Source: Myotis daubentonii (Eukaryota > Chordata > Mammalia > Chiroptera > Vespertilionidae). From it: a stretch of DNA of 64,000 bases. The stretch covers positions 36,049,796-36,113,795 of the forward strand of contig NC_081842.1 of NCBI RefSeq assembly GCF_963259705.1, written 5' to 3'. The first letter of the stretch is position 1; each line of letters starts with the position of its first letter. The position numbers were made by a program, and so were the translations under genes. The notes under the pieces were generated by a model. It had not been told where the DNA came from and made no database searches. It was given only the letters and a program-made list of their open reading frames with translations. Below are positions 12,408-24,113 of the stretch, one piece after another.

Positions 12408-13065
12408 TCCTATCTAATAAAAGAGAAACATGGTAATTGGCGTACAACCGCTACCCTTCCCATTGGCTAATCAGTGAGATATGCAAATTAACTGTCAGCC
12501 AAGATGGCCGCCGGCAGCCAGGCAGCTTGAAACTAACATGAGGCTTGCTTGCTTCAGTGATGGAGGACTCCAACGTTCCCCTCCTGCCGCTGCCGGCCTC
12601 TGAGCTGGCAGTTTGAAGCATAGTTACAAATATAGAAGCTAAACAAAACCTCAGAAACCAGCTTTCAGCTAGCCGAGATCTCAGACCTGGAGTTGATTCA
12701 GAGTTTCGATTGTAGATCCTAAACAAACCAGATACCTGCTTTCAGGAGCGGAAGCCTAGGAGCTGGAGCCTCAGAGCTAAATCTGGCCCAGAATAAAAAA
12801 AAGAAAAAAAAAAAAAAGAAAAAGAAAAAAAGGAGCAGTTGGGAGCTTCAGTCACCTGCCAGCCTGAAAACAGCCCTCAGCCCCTCACCCAGACTGGCCA
12901 GGCACCCCAGTGGGGACCCCCACCCTGAAGGGGGTGTGACCAGCTGCAAACAGCCATCATCCCCTCATCCAGGCTGGCCAGGCACCCCAGTGGGGACCCC
13001 CACCCTGATCTGGGACACCCTTCAGGGAAAACCAGCCAGCCCCCACCCATGCACCAGGCCTCTAT
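12408..13065 (+). mobile_element. HeliBat-type Helitron, A-type module
   Basis: 5' end TCCTATCTAATAAAAGAG, then ATGGTAATTG, ATGCAAATTA and a YY1-like AAGATGGCCGCCGG block near 12500. An A-rich stretch lies at 12796-12831. The 3' half carries the GACTGGCCAGGCACCCCAG repeats and ends CACCAGGCCTCTA, directly abutting the next Helitron. It pairs with 22563-23271, which has the same order of blocks. Confidence 0.9.
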
Positions 13066-14032
13066 TCTATATAGCAAAAGGGTAATATGCCTCCCAGCAC
13101 CGGATCAGCAGAGCCACAAGGTCTCCCGGCACCCGGATCAGCATGACAGGGGGCAGCGCCCAAACCCCCTGATCGCCCTGTGGCTCTGTGTGTGACAGGG
13201 TGCGGGGCCACAACCTCCCTATCGGCCCTGCTCTGTTCCTGACAGGGGAAGGTGCCCCAAACCCCTGATCAGCCCTGCCTCTGTGCCTGATAGAGGGGAG
13301 CTCCCCAACCTCCTGATCGCCCTGCAGCTCTGTGTGTGACAGGGTGCAGGGCCCCAACCCCCCCACCCCATGGGCCCTGCTCTGTGTGTGACTGGGTAGA
13401 GCCATAACCTCCCCATTGGCCCTGCCCTGAGTGTGAGAGTGGCGGCGCCCCAACCCCCAGATCGGCCCTGCTCTGTGGGTGATAGAGGGCGGCGCCCTAA
13501 TCCCCTGATGGGCCCTGCTCTGTGCGTGACAGGGGTGAGCTCCCCAACCCCCTGATCAGCCCCCTGATTGACCCTGCTCTGTGCGTGACAGGGGGGAGCT
13601 CCCCAACCCCCTGATCGGCCCTGATCTGTGCGTGACAGGGGGCAGCGCCCCAACCCCCTTATTGGCCCTGCTCTGTGCGTGACAGGGGGTGGCGCCGCAA
13701 CCTCCCTATCGACCCTGCCTTGAGTGTGACATGGGGCGGTGCCCCAACCCCCCAATTGTCCCTACCCTGAGCGTGACTGAGGGTGGCATTGCAACCTCCC
13801 TATCTGCCCTGCTCTGTGCATCACAGGGTGTAGCGCCCCAATTCCCCAATCGGCCCTGCTCTGAGCCCGACCACCTAGGGATTAGGCCTGCCCTCTCCCA
13901 CCCCGGAGCAGGCCTAAGCCAGCAAGTCGTTATCTCCCAAGGGGTCCCAGACTGCAAGAGGACACAGGCCAGGCTGAGGGACCCCCTCCCCCCCCTTCCG
14001 AGTGCACAAATTTTTGTGCACCGGGCCTCTAG
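13066..14032 (+). mobile_element. HeliBat-type Helitron, B-type, with 47-bp tandem array
   Basis: 5' end TCTATATAGCAAAAGGGTAA at 13066. 3' end has the hairpin of AGTGCACAAA and TTTGTGCACC, then GGGCCTCTAG at 14023-14032. The interior is a tandem array of about 15 units of roughly 47 bp (13144-13872). Same element type as 23272-24092 and 56575-57765. Confidence 0.93.
13144..13872 (+). repeat. GC-rich tandem array, about 15 units of ~47 bp
   Basis: Units begin GACAGGGGGCGGCGCCCCAA and continue CCCCCTGATCGGCCCTGCTC then TGTGCGT. Units vary from about 44 to 59 bp by small indels. Because 47 is not a multiple of three, each strand cycles through all frames; few stops occur, so long frames (178 and 128 codons, minus strand) arise by composition. 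I do not regard them as genes. Confidence 0.9.
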
Positions 14033-14129
14033 TATATAATAATGTCCTTTCAATTCAGAACCCAGACTTCGGCCAGCACCACCAACCCAGAACATTTCCA
14101 TAAACCCATCTATCTGAGCTCTAATTCTT

Positions 14130-14330
14130 TTATTAAACATATTTTTATTGATTTCAGAGAAGAAGGAAGAGGGAGAGAGAGCTAGAAACATCAGTGATGA
14201 TCACTGATGCAGAGAATCATTGATTGGCTGCTTCCTGCACACCCCCTCCTGGGGATCAAGTGAGCAACCAGAGTGTGTGCCCTTGATGGAAATTGAACCA
14301 GGGATCCTTTGGTCCGCAGATCAATGTCCA
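14130..14330 (-). mobile_element. Ves SINE, older diverged copy
   Basis: Reverse-oriented Ves with a recognisable body and a more degraded tRNA head. The target-site duplication AGCTCTAATTCTT (13 bp) at 14117-14129 and 14331-14343 is perfect. Confidence 0.9.
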
Positions 14331-14343
14331 AGCTCTAATTCTT

Positions 14344-14880
14344 GATATTATTGTGGACTATTTTCTTCTTCACAACCTAATCAATACTTCTAACCTCTAT
14401 ATTTGTCAATCACTTTATTGCTAGGTTCATTTTATTTTATCTTATAGTGGATCTCACTGCTATCACTTAGTCTCTAACAATTGTTTAATTCAGACCATTC
14501 ATTATTCCCTCACATCCAGACTTTGGTCTCTTAATTTGGTAGTTTTTTGCCCACCACTTGAAGACTAAACTCTTTAAAAACTGCTTTAATTATGCCCCTC
14601 CTTCCCTTTCTTTTTCTTGTTGAACAATCTTCTACATTTTGCCGTGATCAATTTTTCATGGTTCCATAAATAATGTAATTTTTTCCTCCACTAAAGTATT
14701 GTTGTTATCATTCTCATGACTTTGAACAGGGCGGGGATTTGAAAATATTTGTATTCACTTTTTCTCCTAATAGTCTAATTGCTAGTTGAGGCTGCTGATT
14801 TCATCATTTTTGCATATTTTTATTTTTGTAGAACCACAAAACAGTATAGTACACTGAAATAGATTAACCCATACTTACAT
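14344..14880. other. Unique sequence
   Basis: AT-rich, pyrimidine-biased DNA. Nothing recognised. Confidence 0.4.
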
Positions 14881-14883
14881 CAT

Positions 14884-15335
14884 GCATTCGTTTCTTGGGG
14901 CTGCCATATCAAAGTCGCACCAACTGGGTGGCTTAAACATTAGAAAATTTCTGTTGCACAGTTCTGTCGGCTGGACATTCAAGATCATGGTGTTGGTAGG
15001 CAGGCTTGGTTCCTTCTAAGGTCTGTGAAGAAAAATCTGTTTGTTTGTTTTTCTGTCTCTTAGCTTCTGGTGGTTTGCCTGGGAATTTTTGACAATTCTT
15101 ATCTTGTTTCAGCATAATTCCAATCTTCACATGGCATTCTCCCTATTTCTGTCTTTGTGTCCAAATCCCCCCGTTTTTATAAGAACATAGTCATATTGGA
15201 TTAGGGTTCACCCTAATGTTGTTCTCATAATTTGATCATCTTCAAAGACCCTATTCCCCCGTAAGGTCATTTTCAAAGGTATGGAGATTAAGACTCTACA
15301 TTTTTTTAGGAGATAGAATCCAACCCATAACAAAT
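14884..15335 (+). repeat. Old mammalian interspersed repeat (name not assigned)
   Basis: The order GGGGCTGCCATATCAAAGTC..CAACTGGGTGGCTTAAAC..AAATTTCTGTTGCACAGTTCT..TTATAAGAACATAGTCATATTGG..CCAACCCATAACA matches a very common mammalian dispersed repeat that I recognise but cannot name with certainty. A related copy flanks the Helitron pair at 55945-56105 and 57766-57960. Confidence 0.7.
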
Positions 15336-16845
15336 AGTAATGTATCACCTTAATCTGGACTGTAGAGGATTTTTTTTAGAAAATTGGTTTTTAGGTTCTT
15401 ACTTGATTATATTAATATTCTTATATACCTAAAAGTGTTCATTTCATCTTATAAACTGCATATAAAATATATAACTTCTTGGTTCCTTCAATTTCCCACT
15501 TTAATACCTTTTGTATAGATTCAGAACACTTGTTAGTAAATTTCTATTTTGTTCCTTTAAAATTGGGTCAAGAGATCCTGTACAATACTGAAGTGTTTCC
15601 AAGTGACACCCTTTACATTTGTTTATGTTTCAGTTAGCTGAGTTCATTGGTCTGCATGATTATCTAATCACATTACTATACAATATTGCAAAGTAGATGT
15701 CTGCATAAGATTTCCATAGAAAATAGAATCTTGATTTGCTGTGGTTCCAGATGGTGGTTTGCTTATAATAGTTTAGATTTAATCATGATCATTATAAACC
15801 CAATGAAGTTAAATTATACTATCTTACAATTTTCACATTGTTTGTAACAATAGGCTCTTGCAGAAAGCATATCATTATCCATTGTAGAGTCAGGGACATA
15901 GTATTATCACGATGACAATTTTTGAATGTTGTCATTCTTTTAACCATAAAAATTAATTCCTTAATATTAGTGCTTCTCAACTTTGTATGTTATTGTTTTG
16001 TTATTCATTTTTAATATATGCAAGTAGAATACTTTTTCAATGTTGAGAAGCCTACTTTCCAGTAACATGATAAGTGTGTTGGGATTATTATTAACACCAT
16101 CAATTAGTTTTGAGAAAATGTTTTAGTGTACATTAGTATAAAATGTCCCTAGTTTAAAAAAATATTTATTGGCAAATGTAAATTCAATATCCAATATTTT
16201 ATGCTAGCTGTCAGAACCTAGCTCTCTGTGACTTACAGAACATTTATTTTTACCATCTAAGTAATAAAAGTTGTTTTCCATTTCTTCAGTCAAACTTAAC
16301 TACAGGCAAAAAGAAGTGGGAAAATAACCTGTCACATTATTCACAAGCCAGACCAAGATACTGTAATACCATGGCCCACTAAGCTAATTTAGAAGAAAAA
16401 AAATGAAAAGAAGTTTTTAAAAGATGGCATTTATATGTAATATATGTAGAAAATTTTAGGGTTTTGACAGTTTGAGATTGTATCTTTTTTAGAGGGAATG
16501 CATAATGACTTTTATTTCATTTGAAATATGCATAACTTCTTGAAGGTAACTTTCAACTCTCATTAACATTTTTCAAAGCAAGTTTCCCATCTATATGAAA
16601 GCAAAGGGTACTGCAAACCTGAACTTCAAATAGATTGACTGTTTACTTATCAACAAATCATTCATTTCCCCCCTTGCTTGTGACTTTTGCTCTATTAATT
16701 AGTGAGGGAAAAACCCTAGTATGGGCAACTACCAAGTCTCATAACCTAATCAGCATTGCCAGAATATATCTTATTCTAGCTAAACAATGGAATGCTGGTA
16801 GGATCTGTTAGTGGGAACGAGTTTGTCAGTAACAGTGGAGTTTTG
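15336..16845. other. Unique sequence
   Basis: AT-rich DNA with no recognised repeat or exon-like block. Confidence 0.4.
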
Positions 16846-16977
16846 GATTCAGGCTCTCTGGATTTGAACCCTAGCTTGGTTTCTTCTTGGCTTGTAACCT
16901 TTTTAAAGTTACATTCTTCTCATATATAAAGTGAGAGCTATAATGATACTTGCTTCATCATTACACTTTTATATCAA
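16846..16977 (+). repeat. MIR SINE fragment
   Basis: GGATTCAGGCTCTCTGGATT..GAACCCTAGCTTGG..TTCTTCTCATATATAAAGTG..AATGATACTTGC follows the MIR order in the sense direction: tRNA-like part, core, then ATAATA region. Diverged. Confidence 0.75.
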
Positions 16978-17205
16978 GGTTTTCAACCTCAGCACTGTGA
17001 CATTGTATGTTGGAGATAATTCTTTCTTGTGAAGGGCTGTCCTGTGCTTTGAGGGATATTGACCCACATCTCTGGCCTCTGTTTACTAGATGCCAATATA
17101 GTGCTCCTTTCCCTCAGTTGTGGCAACCAAAATCATCTCCATATATTGCTAAATGCCACCTAGAGGGCAAAAGTACCTCCAGTTGAAAATCACTAAATTA
17201 TATGA
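16978..17205 (-). mobile_element. MER5A-type hAT (Charlie) MITE
   Basis: The block runs from GGTTTTCAACCTCAGCACTG to CCTCCAGTTGAAAATCACTA. It contains GACATTGTATGTTGGAGATAATT, GGGCTGTCCTGTGC, CTGGCCTCTGTTTACTAGATGCCAATA and TGTGGCAACCAAAATCATCTCC in the order of reverse-oriented MER5A. Diverged termini; inactive and old. Confidence 0.85.
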
Positions 17206-18750
17206 TAATCAATACCTACATTTACAGAGAGAAAGATTTGCACAGTTCTTGTCATGTAATAAGGACTCAGTAGACTTGAGCTGTGATCATTATATAACAA
17301 GTGGGCATTTAAAACACTCTTTCTGAAGAGCCATACTCTTAAAGAACTTGGGCATTATGTTCATTCTTTCTGTACATATGCATATGTGTATATGTACATA
17401 TATGTGTACATGTATATTATCAATGTTCTAACTATTCAAAGTAATGATGGGCATAGCATAATAGCGATTATCTACACTAACCATTAAGGCTCATTCATTT
17501 ATAATTTTTGAGACTCAATATTTTATAAATGACCAAAACTTTGCAGAAATGATGGACTTAAATTTATCTTTCTTCTATTTGATCCTATTAGATAAAATAC
17601 ATGCATAAGAAATGGCATACAGTAGAGTGAAGACCATTATGTGTTACACAACATTATAAGGATTTTAACCAGTAAGATTTTTTTTAAACACCACAGATGA
17701 GTCCACAAAATATCCTAAGATAAAATTTTAAATGCTATTTGATTCCTAAAAGCCTAAAATGGGAAGCACTGAAAGCCTAAAATGAGCAGTATATGAAAAT
17801 ATAAAAACTGGATTATATAATTCCATGTCCTTAATGTCAATAATAATATTGGATTTGTTTTGTTTTGTATATATTTCAAGCTCTTTTTTCTTATCATATG
17901 ATTATCTCAGCTGTGTGATTTCGATAGGGATTATTTTTACCTTGTTATTTAGAAGAGGAGGTTGAGACAAAAGTCATACTCCTGTGAAGTGACAGATATA
18001 GGACAAATAATATGACTCAAAGTATAAAAGTCTCCCCATTACCCCACACATCTTCAAATGTTTAATCACAATTTCTACCACAATAGCCAATTGCTGTTCT
18101 GAGAAACACAGATGATGTTCTCACTGGTGGAGCCTTTTTCATGTATGTAAATATCTTCCTCACTGTTTCAAGTTAAGGATTCTTCACAGTGCACTCAAGG
18201 GTTATTCCACCTAATAGGCTTTGGTGATGCTTTTAGTACATTACTCTACATGAATTGTACTCTTAAATATTCCCCTGGACACTCATTTAGTAGAGTTTTG
18301 TAGTAAGAGCTCAATGACATTGTTAAGGTTAATGACTCAATGTTTTACAAGTTGAAACACATTTGAGGTTAAATTGATTGCTTGGATCATTTTATTCAAC
18401 AATGTGAAGGCCTTGAGTGCAGGTGTTACTTAATGCCTTGAAGGAATATCTTTGTTATACCCTTAATGGTGTGCTATTGATAGCAATAATGTATTGGAGA
18501 GCCTAGGACTACTCTAATAGTGTTTCTCAAATGTGGCCTATAAAAGTTACTGCTCATGAATTTACATTGGCATATTGGTTCTCTATAATAACAAACATTT
18601 ATAAATAATTTTATGTATTACATGGTATGCTCACTTGCAATCCTGTCACACAGAAATCTTTGTTAATTTAATTATCCCAATGAGAGTACTGATGATCAGA
18701 GGTTCAGTTTCTTCAAGCCAAGGTAGTATAATTACTAACTGGCAATCTAC
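17206..18750. other. Unique sequence with a MIR-like end
   Basis: Includes an alternating TATGTACATATATG-rich patch at 17370-17415 and MIR-like sequence at about 18640-18700 (CAATGAGAGTACTGATGATCAGAGGTTCAG). No gene seen. Confidence 0.4.
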
Positions 18751-19036
18751 TGGTATAACAATAAAAGGGTAATATGCTAATTAGACCAGACATCTTCCAG
18801 AAGTCATTCCAGATGTCCTTCCTGATGAAGCCAAGGCCAGAGGGAAGCCAGCCTGGGTCCTGGGTGCCTGTGGGCAGCCTGAGGGAAGCCCAGATCCCGG
18901 TTGCCAGAGGGAAGCCAGTGCCAGACCGAAGCCGATGCCAGCAGCCTGGGTCCTGGATGCCGGAGGGAAACCGGTGCCAGCAGCTGGGGGAAGGAAGGCC
19001 TACTCTTGCCCACATTTTCATGCATTGGGCCTCTAG
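18751..19036 (+). mobile_element. Short HeliBat-type Helitron
   Basis: The 5' end (..TATAACAATAAAAGGGTAA, start uncertain by a few bases) is followed by ATATGCTAATTAGACCAGAC. The 3' end is GCATTGGGCCTCTAG. The interior has GCCAGAGGGAAGCCAG-type units. The open frames of 89-102 codons lie wholly within the transposon and are not genes. Confidence 0.87.
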
Positions 19037-19054
19037 TAAATAATAATAGTGATA

Positions 19055-19130
19055 ATATCAATAATAGCTAATATTTATAGAGTGGCTACTATGTACTAGG
19101 CATTATGTTAAACATTTTTATGTCCATGTA
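19055..19130 (-). repeat. MIR fragment flanking a perfect hairpin
   Basis: TAATAGCTAATATTTATAGA..GGCTACTATGTACTAGGCAT is the reverse of the MIR 3' end. A perfect 17-bp inverted repeat begins inside it at 19115. Confidence 0.65.
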
Positions 19131-19152
19131 AATACTTACATGGACATAAAAA
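19115..19152. repeat. Perfect 17-bp inverted repeat, 4-nt loop
   Basis: Arms 19115-19131 and 19136-19152 are exact reverse complements (TTTTTATGTCCATGTAA on the left) around the loop ATAC. The second arm has no MIR counterpart, so it looks like a foldback duplication in the MIR tail. Confidence 0.9.
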
Positions 19153-20270
19153 TCAGGCAGTCTGATTTCAGAGTTTACCCCCTTAACTTCCATCCTATAC
19201 TTCAAGTCAAGTCCTCCATTTCCTCTGTGTCTAGGTTGTTCACTTGTCTGAAATAGTTTCATAGGACCTTGATGGGTAAAAACTAATAAATATAAATGTT
19301 CTAGATTGCTTCCCACTGGGAAAAAAACAAACAAAACTATTTCTTTTTATTTATCTGTGTATCTCCAGTGCTTAATGCATTGGCTAAGGCACTTGACAGA
19401 TGCTGATAAATTAAATTACTATTTCTCATCTTTATATTAACAGGAAAATGAAAATATCTGTCTTATTTCAAATAAGTAAAGCTTAGTTATGGGCATTTTT
19501 ATACCAAGATATTGCAGAACTGGATATTTTTTAAAAATGGAGGAGCATGCAGATCTTAGGCACACCTAAAATTTCACAATACAGTTTTTGGTTTTTTTTG
19601 TGTTTTTTTTTTTTTTAATTTTAAAACATGTAAGGCTGGTCCTTCTTTAGTAATCCTATTCTACTAAATTATTCCCAACATGTCATGTTATTATCACAAG
19701 AAACAAAGAATTCAAGAACTTCCAAAGATTAAAAATCAACAAACTAACAAAGTAATTAAAAGCATAATATCTACAAAAGGATGATACTAAGACTAATCTC
19801 AGAATTCTCATAAGGAACTCAAGCTAGTAGCAGAAAATGGGAAAGTGCCTTTAACATTTTCAGAGAAAATTATATTTAACCTGGAATTCTAAACTCAATC
19901 TATCAGTGAATTGTGCAAACAGTATTGCTTGGGCTCACAAAGCTTACCTGTCATGTATGTTTTCTTAGAAAACTACTCTGTTACTAAACAAAATAAGGAG
20001 CCGGGGGGTGGGGCGGGCATGAAAAAGATATGAAATCCAGGGAAACAGTGACTCTGATTCAAAATAGCCAAATAATTTAACTGTACAAATAATTTGATTA
20101 TGGTCATACAATAGAATGTAAATAGATTCTTGTCAATATAAAAGTAACATATGTGACAAATTCAGACATGGAGAGAACATAGATGTATTCATTTATTAAT
20201 TTTACATGGGGAGAAAATAATATAATTAATAGCTGATGGCACTAAAGAGGATATTTAAGTATTTAAAAAA
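19153..20270. other. Unique sequence
   Basis: AT-rich; poly-T near 19604 and a G-rich block at about 20000. No gene seen. Confidence 0.4.
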
Positions 20271-21965
20271 GTTTACCAGTCTTGCATCCCTATAATAAAT
20301 CTCACTTGGTCATTGTGTATAATCTTTTTAATGTATTGCTGGATGTAATTTGCTAATATTTTGTTGAAGATTTTAGTATCCATGTACATTAGGGATATTG
20401 GCCTGTAATTCTCTTTCTTTGTAGTGGCTTTATCTGATTTTTGGATTAGGGTAATGCTGGCTTCATAGAATGAGCTTGGAAGTGTTCCTTCCTCTTGTTT
20501 TTTGTTTGTTTGTTTGTTTGTTTTTGTTGTGTTTTTTGTTGTGTGTGTGTTGTTTTTTTCCTGAAAAGTCTAAGGAGGATCAGTGTTAGTCCTTCTTTGA
20601 GTATTTGGTAAAACTTCCCTGTGAAGGCATTCCAACCAGGGATTTTATTTTCTGGAAATATTTTTTATTACTGTTTCAATATCATCAATAGTTTTTGGCC
20701 TATTCAGATTTTTTGATTCTTCCTGATTGAGTTTTGTAAGATTGTATTTTTCTAGGAATATGTCAATTTCATGTAGTTTGTCCAGTTTGTTGGAATATAG
20801 TTGTTCATGGTATTTTTTTTTTCAATTCTTGGTATTTCTGTTGGGTCAGTTATTACTTCTCCTCTTTCATTTCTGATTTTATTTGAGTCCTCTCTCATTG
20901 TTTCTTGGTGAGCCTGGCTAGAGGTTCATCAATCTTATTTATCCTTTCAAAGAACCAGCTCTTAGTTCTATTGATCTTTTGTAACATTTTTGATCTCTGT
21001 GTCATTCATTTCTGCTCTGATCTTTATTATTTCCTTCCTTCTATTTGCTCTGGGCTTTTCTTGTTTCTCTTTCCAATTCTTTAAGTTGTAGGGTTAGATA
21101 ATTTATTACCATTTTTTTCTTGTTTTTTTGAGGTAAGCCTACAATGTTATGAACTTCCCTCACAGGACCGCTTTCATTATGTCCCATAGTTTTTGGGTTG
21201 TTGTATTTTCATTTTCATTTGTCAACAAATGGCAAATGCTGTGGAAAGGGTTTGGAAAAAAAGGAACCCTCATACACTGCTGATGGGAATGCAGACTGGT
21301 GCAGCCACTGTGGAAAATATTATGGAGTTTCCTCAAAAAATTTAAAAAAGAACTCCCATTTGACCCCATAATCCTACTTCTAGACATATATCCCAAGAAA
21401 TAAGAAACATCAATCAGAAAGAATATATGTACCTCTATGTTCATAGAAGCACAATTTACAATAGCTAAGATTTGGAAACAGCCCAAGGGCCCATCAGCAG
21501 ATGAGTGGGTTAAAAAATGGTGGTACATCTATGCAATGAAATAATAAGCAGCTTTAAAAAAATAAAAATAAAAAAGAGCTCCTACTATTTGCAATAGCAT
21601 GGATGGACCTAGAGAGCATTAGGCTAAACAAAATAAGCCAGTCAGAGAAAGATAAATACCACATGAACTCACTCATTTATGGAATATAATGAGTACCATA
21701 AACTGATGAAGAAAAATAGATCCAGAGACATATAGGTATTGAATAGACAGTCAAACCTCAGAGGGAAGGCAGGGAGGTGGAGGTAAGCGTAAGAGATTAA
21801 CAAAAGGATTTGTAAGCATGCATCTAAGCATACATAATAGACACAAACAGTAGGGGAATGAGGGCCTGTGCTGAGTGGGGGATGGGGAGGGAGAGCTCAA
21901 TGGGGGTAAAGGGAGACATATGTAATACTTTTAACAATAAACATTTTAAATATAAAAAATAAAAA
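20271..21965 (+). mobile_element. L1 with 5' inversion
   Basis: 20271-21224 reads as antisense L1 ORF2 (CCAGTCTTGCATCCCTATAA, then GATATTGGCCTGTAATTCTC). At about 21225 the orientation flips, and 21226-21965 is the sense ORF2 C-terminus (TGGGAATGCAGACTGGTGCA, then CATCAGCAGATGAGTGGGTT) followed by the 3' UTR and A-rich tail. This twin-priming product has stops and frameshifts. The minus-strand open frame at 21160-21528 is the antisense shadow. Confidence 0.9.
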
Positions 21966-22080
21966 CTTTTAAAGATAAACATTATAAGCTATGCAGGGAC
22001 TAAGAATAGTGTATAAACTATGGTTGCGGTAAAGGAGTAGGAAGTTGATAGCTGCTAATGAACCAAATCTATATCTTATA

Positions 22081-22344
22081 TCCTATATAATAAAAGGGTA
22101 ATATGCAAATTGACCCTAACAGGAGAACAACTAGAACGACCCCTTGACCAGTCACTATGAGGTGCACTGACCACCTCTCGGTCCCTTGCCCTGGCCAGCA
22201 GGCTTTGATCACCTGATGGTGAACAGGGAACTGGGGTGGGTGGCGGCAGGGGGTGGGGCTGGCTGCGGGCCGCAGGGGAAGATGGCCTTGATTGCAAGGC
22301 AGTCCTAGGGACCATACCTCTGCGTGAATTTCATGCTGCAGGCC

Positions 22345-22349
<5 letters not shown>
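22081..22349 (+). mobile_element. HeliBat-type Helitron (269 bp)
   Basis: Intact-looking short copy: TCCTATATAATAAAAGGGTA, then ATATGCAAATTGACCC, and 3' end GTGAATTTCATGC..GGCCTCTAA (CTAA terminus) at 22346-22349. It is followed directly by an (AT)n tract. Confidence 0.92.

Positions 22350-22397
<48 letters not shown>
22348..22397. repeat. (AT)n microsatellite
   Basis: About 25 AT units grow directly out of the CTAA terminus of the preceding Helitron. Confidence 0.95.
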
Positions 22398-22399
<2 letters not shown>

Positions 22400-22562
22400 A
22401 AAATGTTAGTAGATTATTTTTAATTTATAATTTAATAAAGAGTAGTATTACCATGTGATTCAGAAAAATGGATAAAACCATCAGGATAACTAAAAACAGA
22501 AGCTCATGTATGTAGTAAATAAAGCTAATTACTATTCTGATGGAATATAAGTAAATAAAATA

Positions 22563-23271
22563 TCCTATGTAATAAAAGAGAAGCATGGTAATTAGCATAT
22601 GACTGCTACCCTTCCCATTGGCTAATCAGGGTGATATGCAAATTAACTGCCAGCCAAGATGGCGACCGGCAGCCAGGCAGCTTGAAACTAACATGAGGCT
22701 TGCTTGCTTCACTGATGGAGGACTCCAACGTCCCCTGCCCGCCTTGCCAGCCTCTGAGCTTGCAGTTTGAAACATTGTTACAAATATAGAAGCTAAACAA
22801 AACCCCAGAAACCTGCTTTCAGCGAGCCCAGGATCTCAGAGCTGTAGTTATACATTGTTTCGATTATAGAACCCAAACAAACCAGATACCCGCTTTCAGC
22901 AGCGGAGGCGTCAGAGCTGGAGCCAGAGCTAAAGCTGGCCCAGAATAAAAAGAAAAAAAGGAGCAGTTGGGAGCTTCAGTCACCCGCCAGCCTGAAAAAA
23001 GCGCTCAGCCCCTCACCCAGACTGGCCAGGCACCCCAGTGGGGACCCCCACCCTGAAGGGTGTGTGACCAGCTGCAAACAGCCATCATCCCCTCATCCAG
23101 GCTGGCCAGGCACCCCAGTGGGGACCCCCACCCTGAAGGGTGTGTGACCAGTTGCAAACAGCCATCATCCCCTCACCCAGGCTGGCCAGGCACCCCAGTG
23201 CGGACCCCCACCCTGATCCAGGACACCCGTCAGGGCAAACCAGCCAGCCCCACCCATGCACCAGGCCTCTA
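22563..23271 (+). mobile_element. HeliBat-type Helitron, A-type module
   Basis: 5' end TCCTATGTAATAAAAGAGAA, then CATGGTAATTAGC, ATGCAAATTA and AAGATGGCGACCGG. Same block order as 12408-13065, with an extra copy of the GGCCAGGCACCCCAGTG..CAGCCATCATCCCCTC unit. Ends CACCAGGCCTCTA and abuts the next Helitron 5' end. Confidence 0.92.
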
Positions 23272-24092
23272 TCCTATATAGTAAAAGGGTAATATGCCTC
23301 CCAGCACCAGGATCAGCGGAGCCGGGAGGCTTCCCGGCACCGGGATCAGTGTGACAGGGGGCAGCGCCCAAACCCCCTGATCGCCCTGAGGCTCTGTGTG
23401 TGACAGGGGGCGGGGCCACAACCTCCCTATCTGCCCTGCTCTGTGTGTGACAGTAGAAGGCGCCCCAACACCGCCCCCCCCCACGAGCCCTGCTCTGTGT
23501 GTGATGGGGTAGAGCCATAACCTCCCCATCGGCCCTGCCCTGAGTGTGACAGTGGCAGTGCCCCAACCCCCTGATCGGCCCTGCTCTGTGTGTGACAGGG
23601 GGCGGGGCCCCAACTCCCTTATGGGCCCTACTCTGTGAGTGACAGGGGGGAGCTCCTCAACCCCCTGATGGTCCCTGCTCTGTGCGTGACAGGGGGCAGC
23701 ACCCAAACCCCCTGATTGGCCCTGCTCTGTGCGTGACAGGGGGTAGCGCCACAACTTCCCCATCGATCCTGCCTTGAGTGTGACAGGGGGCGGTGCCCCA
23801 ACCCCCCAATCGGCCCTACCCTGAGCATGACTGAGGGTTGTATCATAAAGTCCTGATCCACCCTGCTCTGTGCATGACAGGGGGCGGCGCCCCAACTCCC
23901 CAATTGGCCCTGCTCTGAGCCTGACCAGGGGCTGCACCTAGGGATTGGGCCTGCCCTCTGCCACCTGGAAGCAGGCCTAAGCCAGTAGGGCGTTATCTCC
24001 CGAGGGGTCCCAGACTGCGAGAGTGCACAGGCCGGGCTGAGGGACCCCCCCTCCCCCCAAAGTGCACAAATTTTTGTGCACTGGGCCTCTAG
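23272..24092 (+). mobile_element. HeliBat-type Helitron, B-type, with 47-bp tandem array
   Basis: 5' end TCCTATATAGTAAAAGGGTA; 3' end AGTGCACAAA..TTTGTGCACTG, then GGCCTCTAG. The array at 23351-23927 has about 12 units, against about 15 in the copy at 13066. It joins the A-type module at the same CTCTA/T junction as the 12408-14032 pair. Confidence 0.93.
23351..23927 (+). repeat. GC-rich tandem array, about 12 units of ~47 bp
   Basis: Same unit as at 13144-13872 (GACAGGGGGCGG..TGATCGGCCCTGCTCTGTG). The minus strand is open for 222 codons over 23269-23937, with a peptide period of 47 residues. This is explained by the array itself. Confidence 0.9.
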
Positions 24093-24113
24093 TTAGGATT
24101 ATATGGAAGTAAG

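Noticed and set aside
13144..13872. Regular repeats resembling a CRISPR array
   Set aside because: Units are contiguous, GC-rich and degenerate, without unique spacers, and lie inside a eukaryotic Helitron.
21160..21528. 122-codon minus-strand frame
   Set aside because: Antisense of the sense-oriented L1 ORF2 3' end in a 5'-inverted copy.
23269..23937. 222-codon minus-strand open frame, and the 234-codon frame at 56730-57434
   Set aside because: Both lie in the 47-bp tandem array of Helitrons. The peptide repeats every 47 residues because the array cycles through all three frames; GC-rich composition explains the lack of stops.
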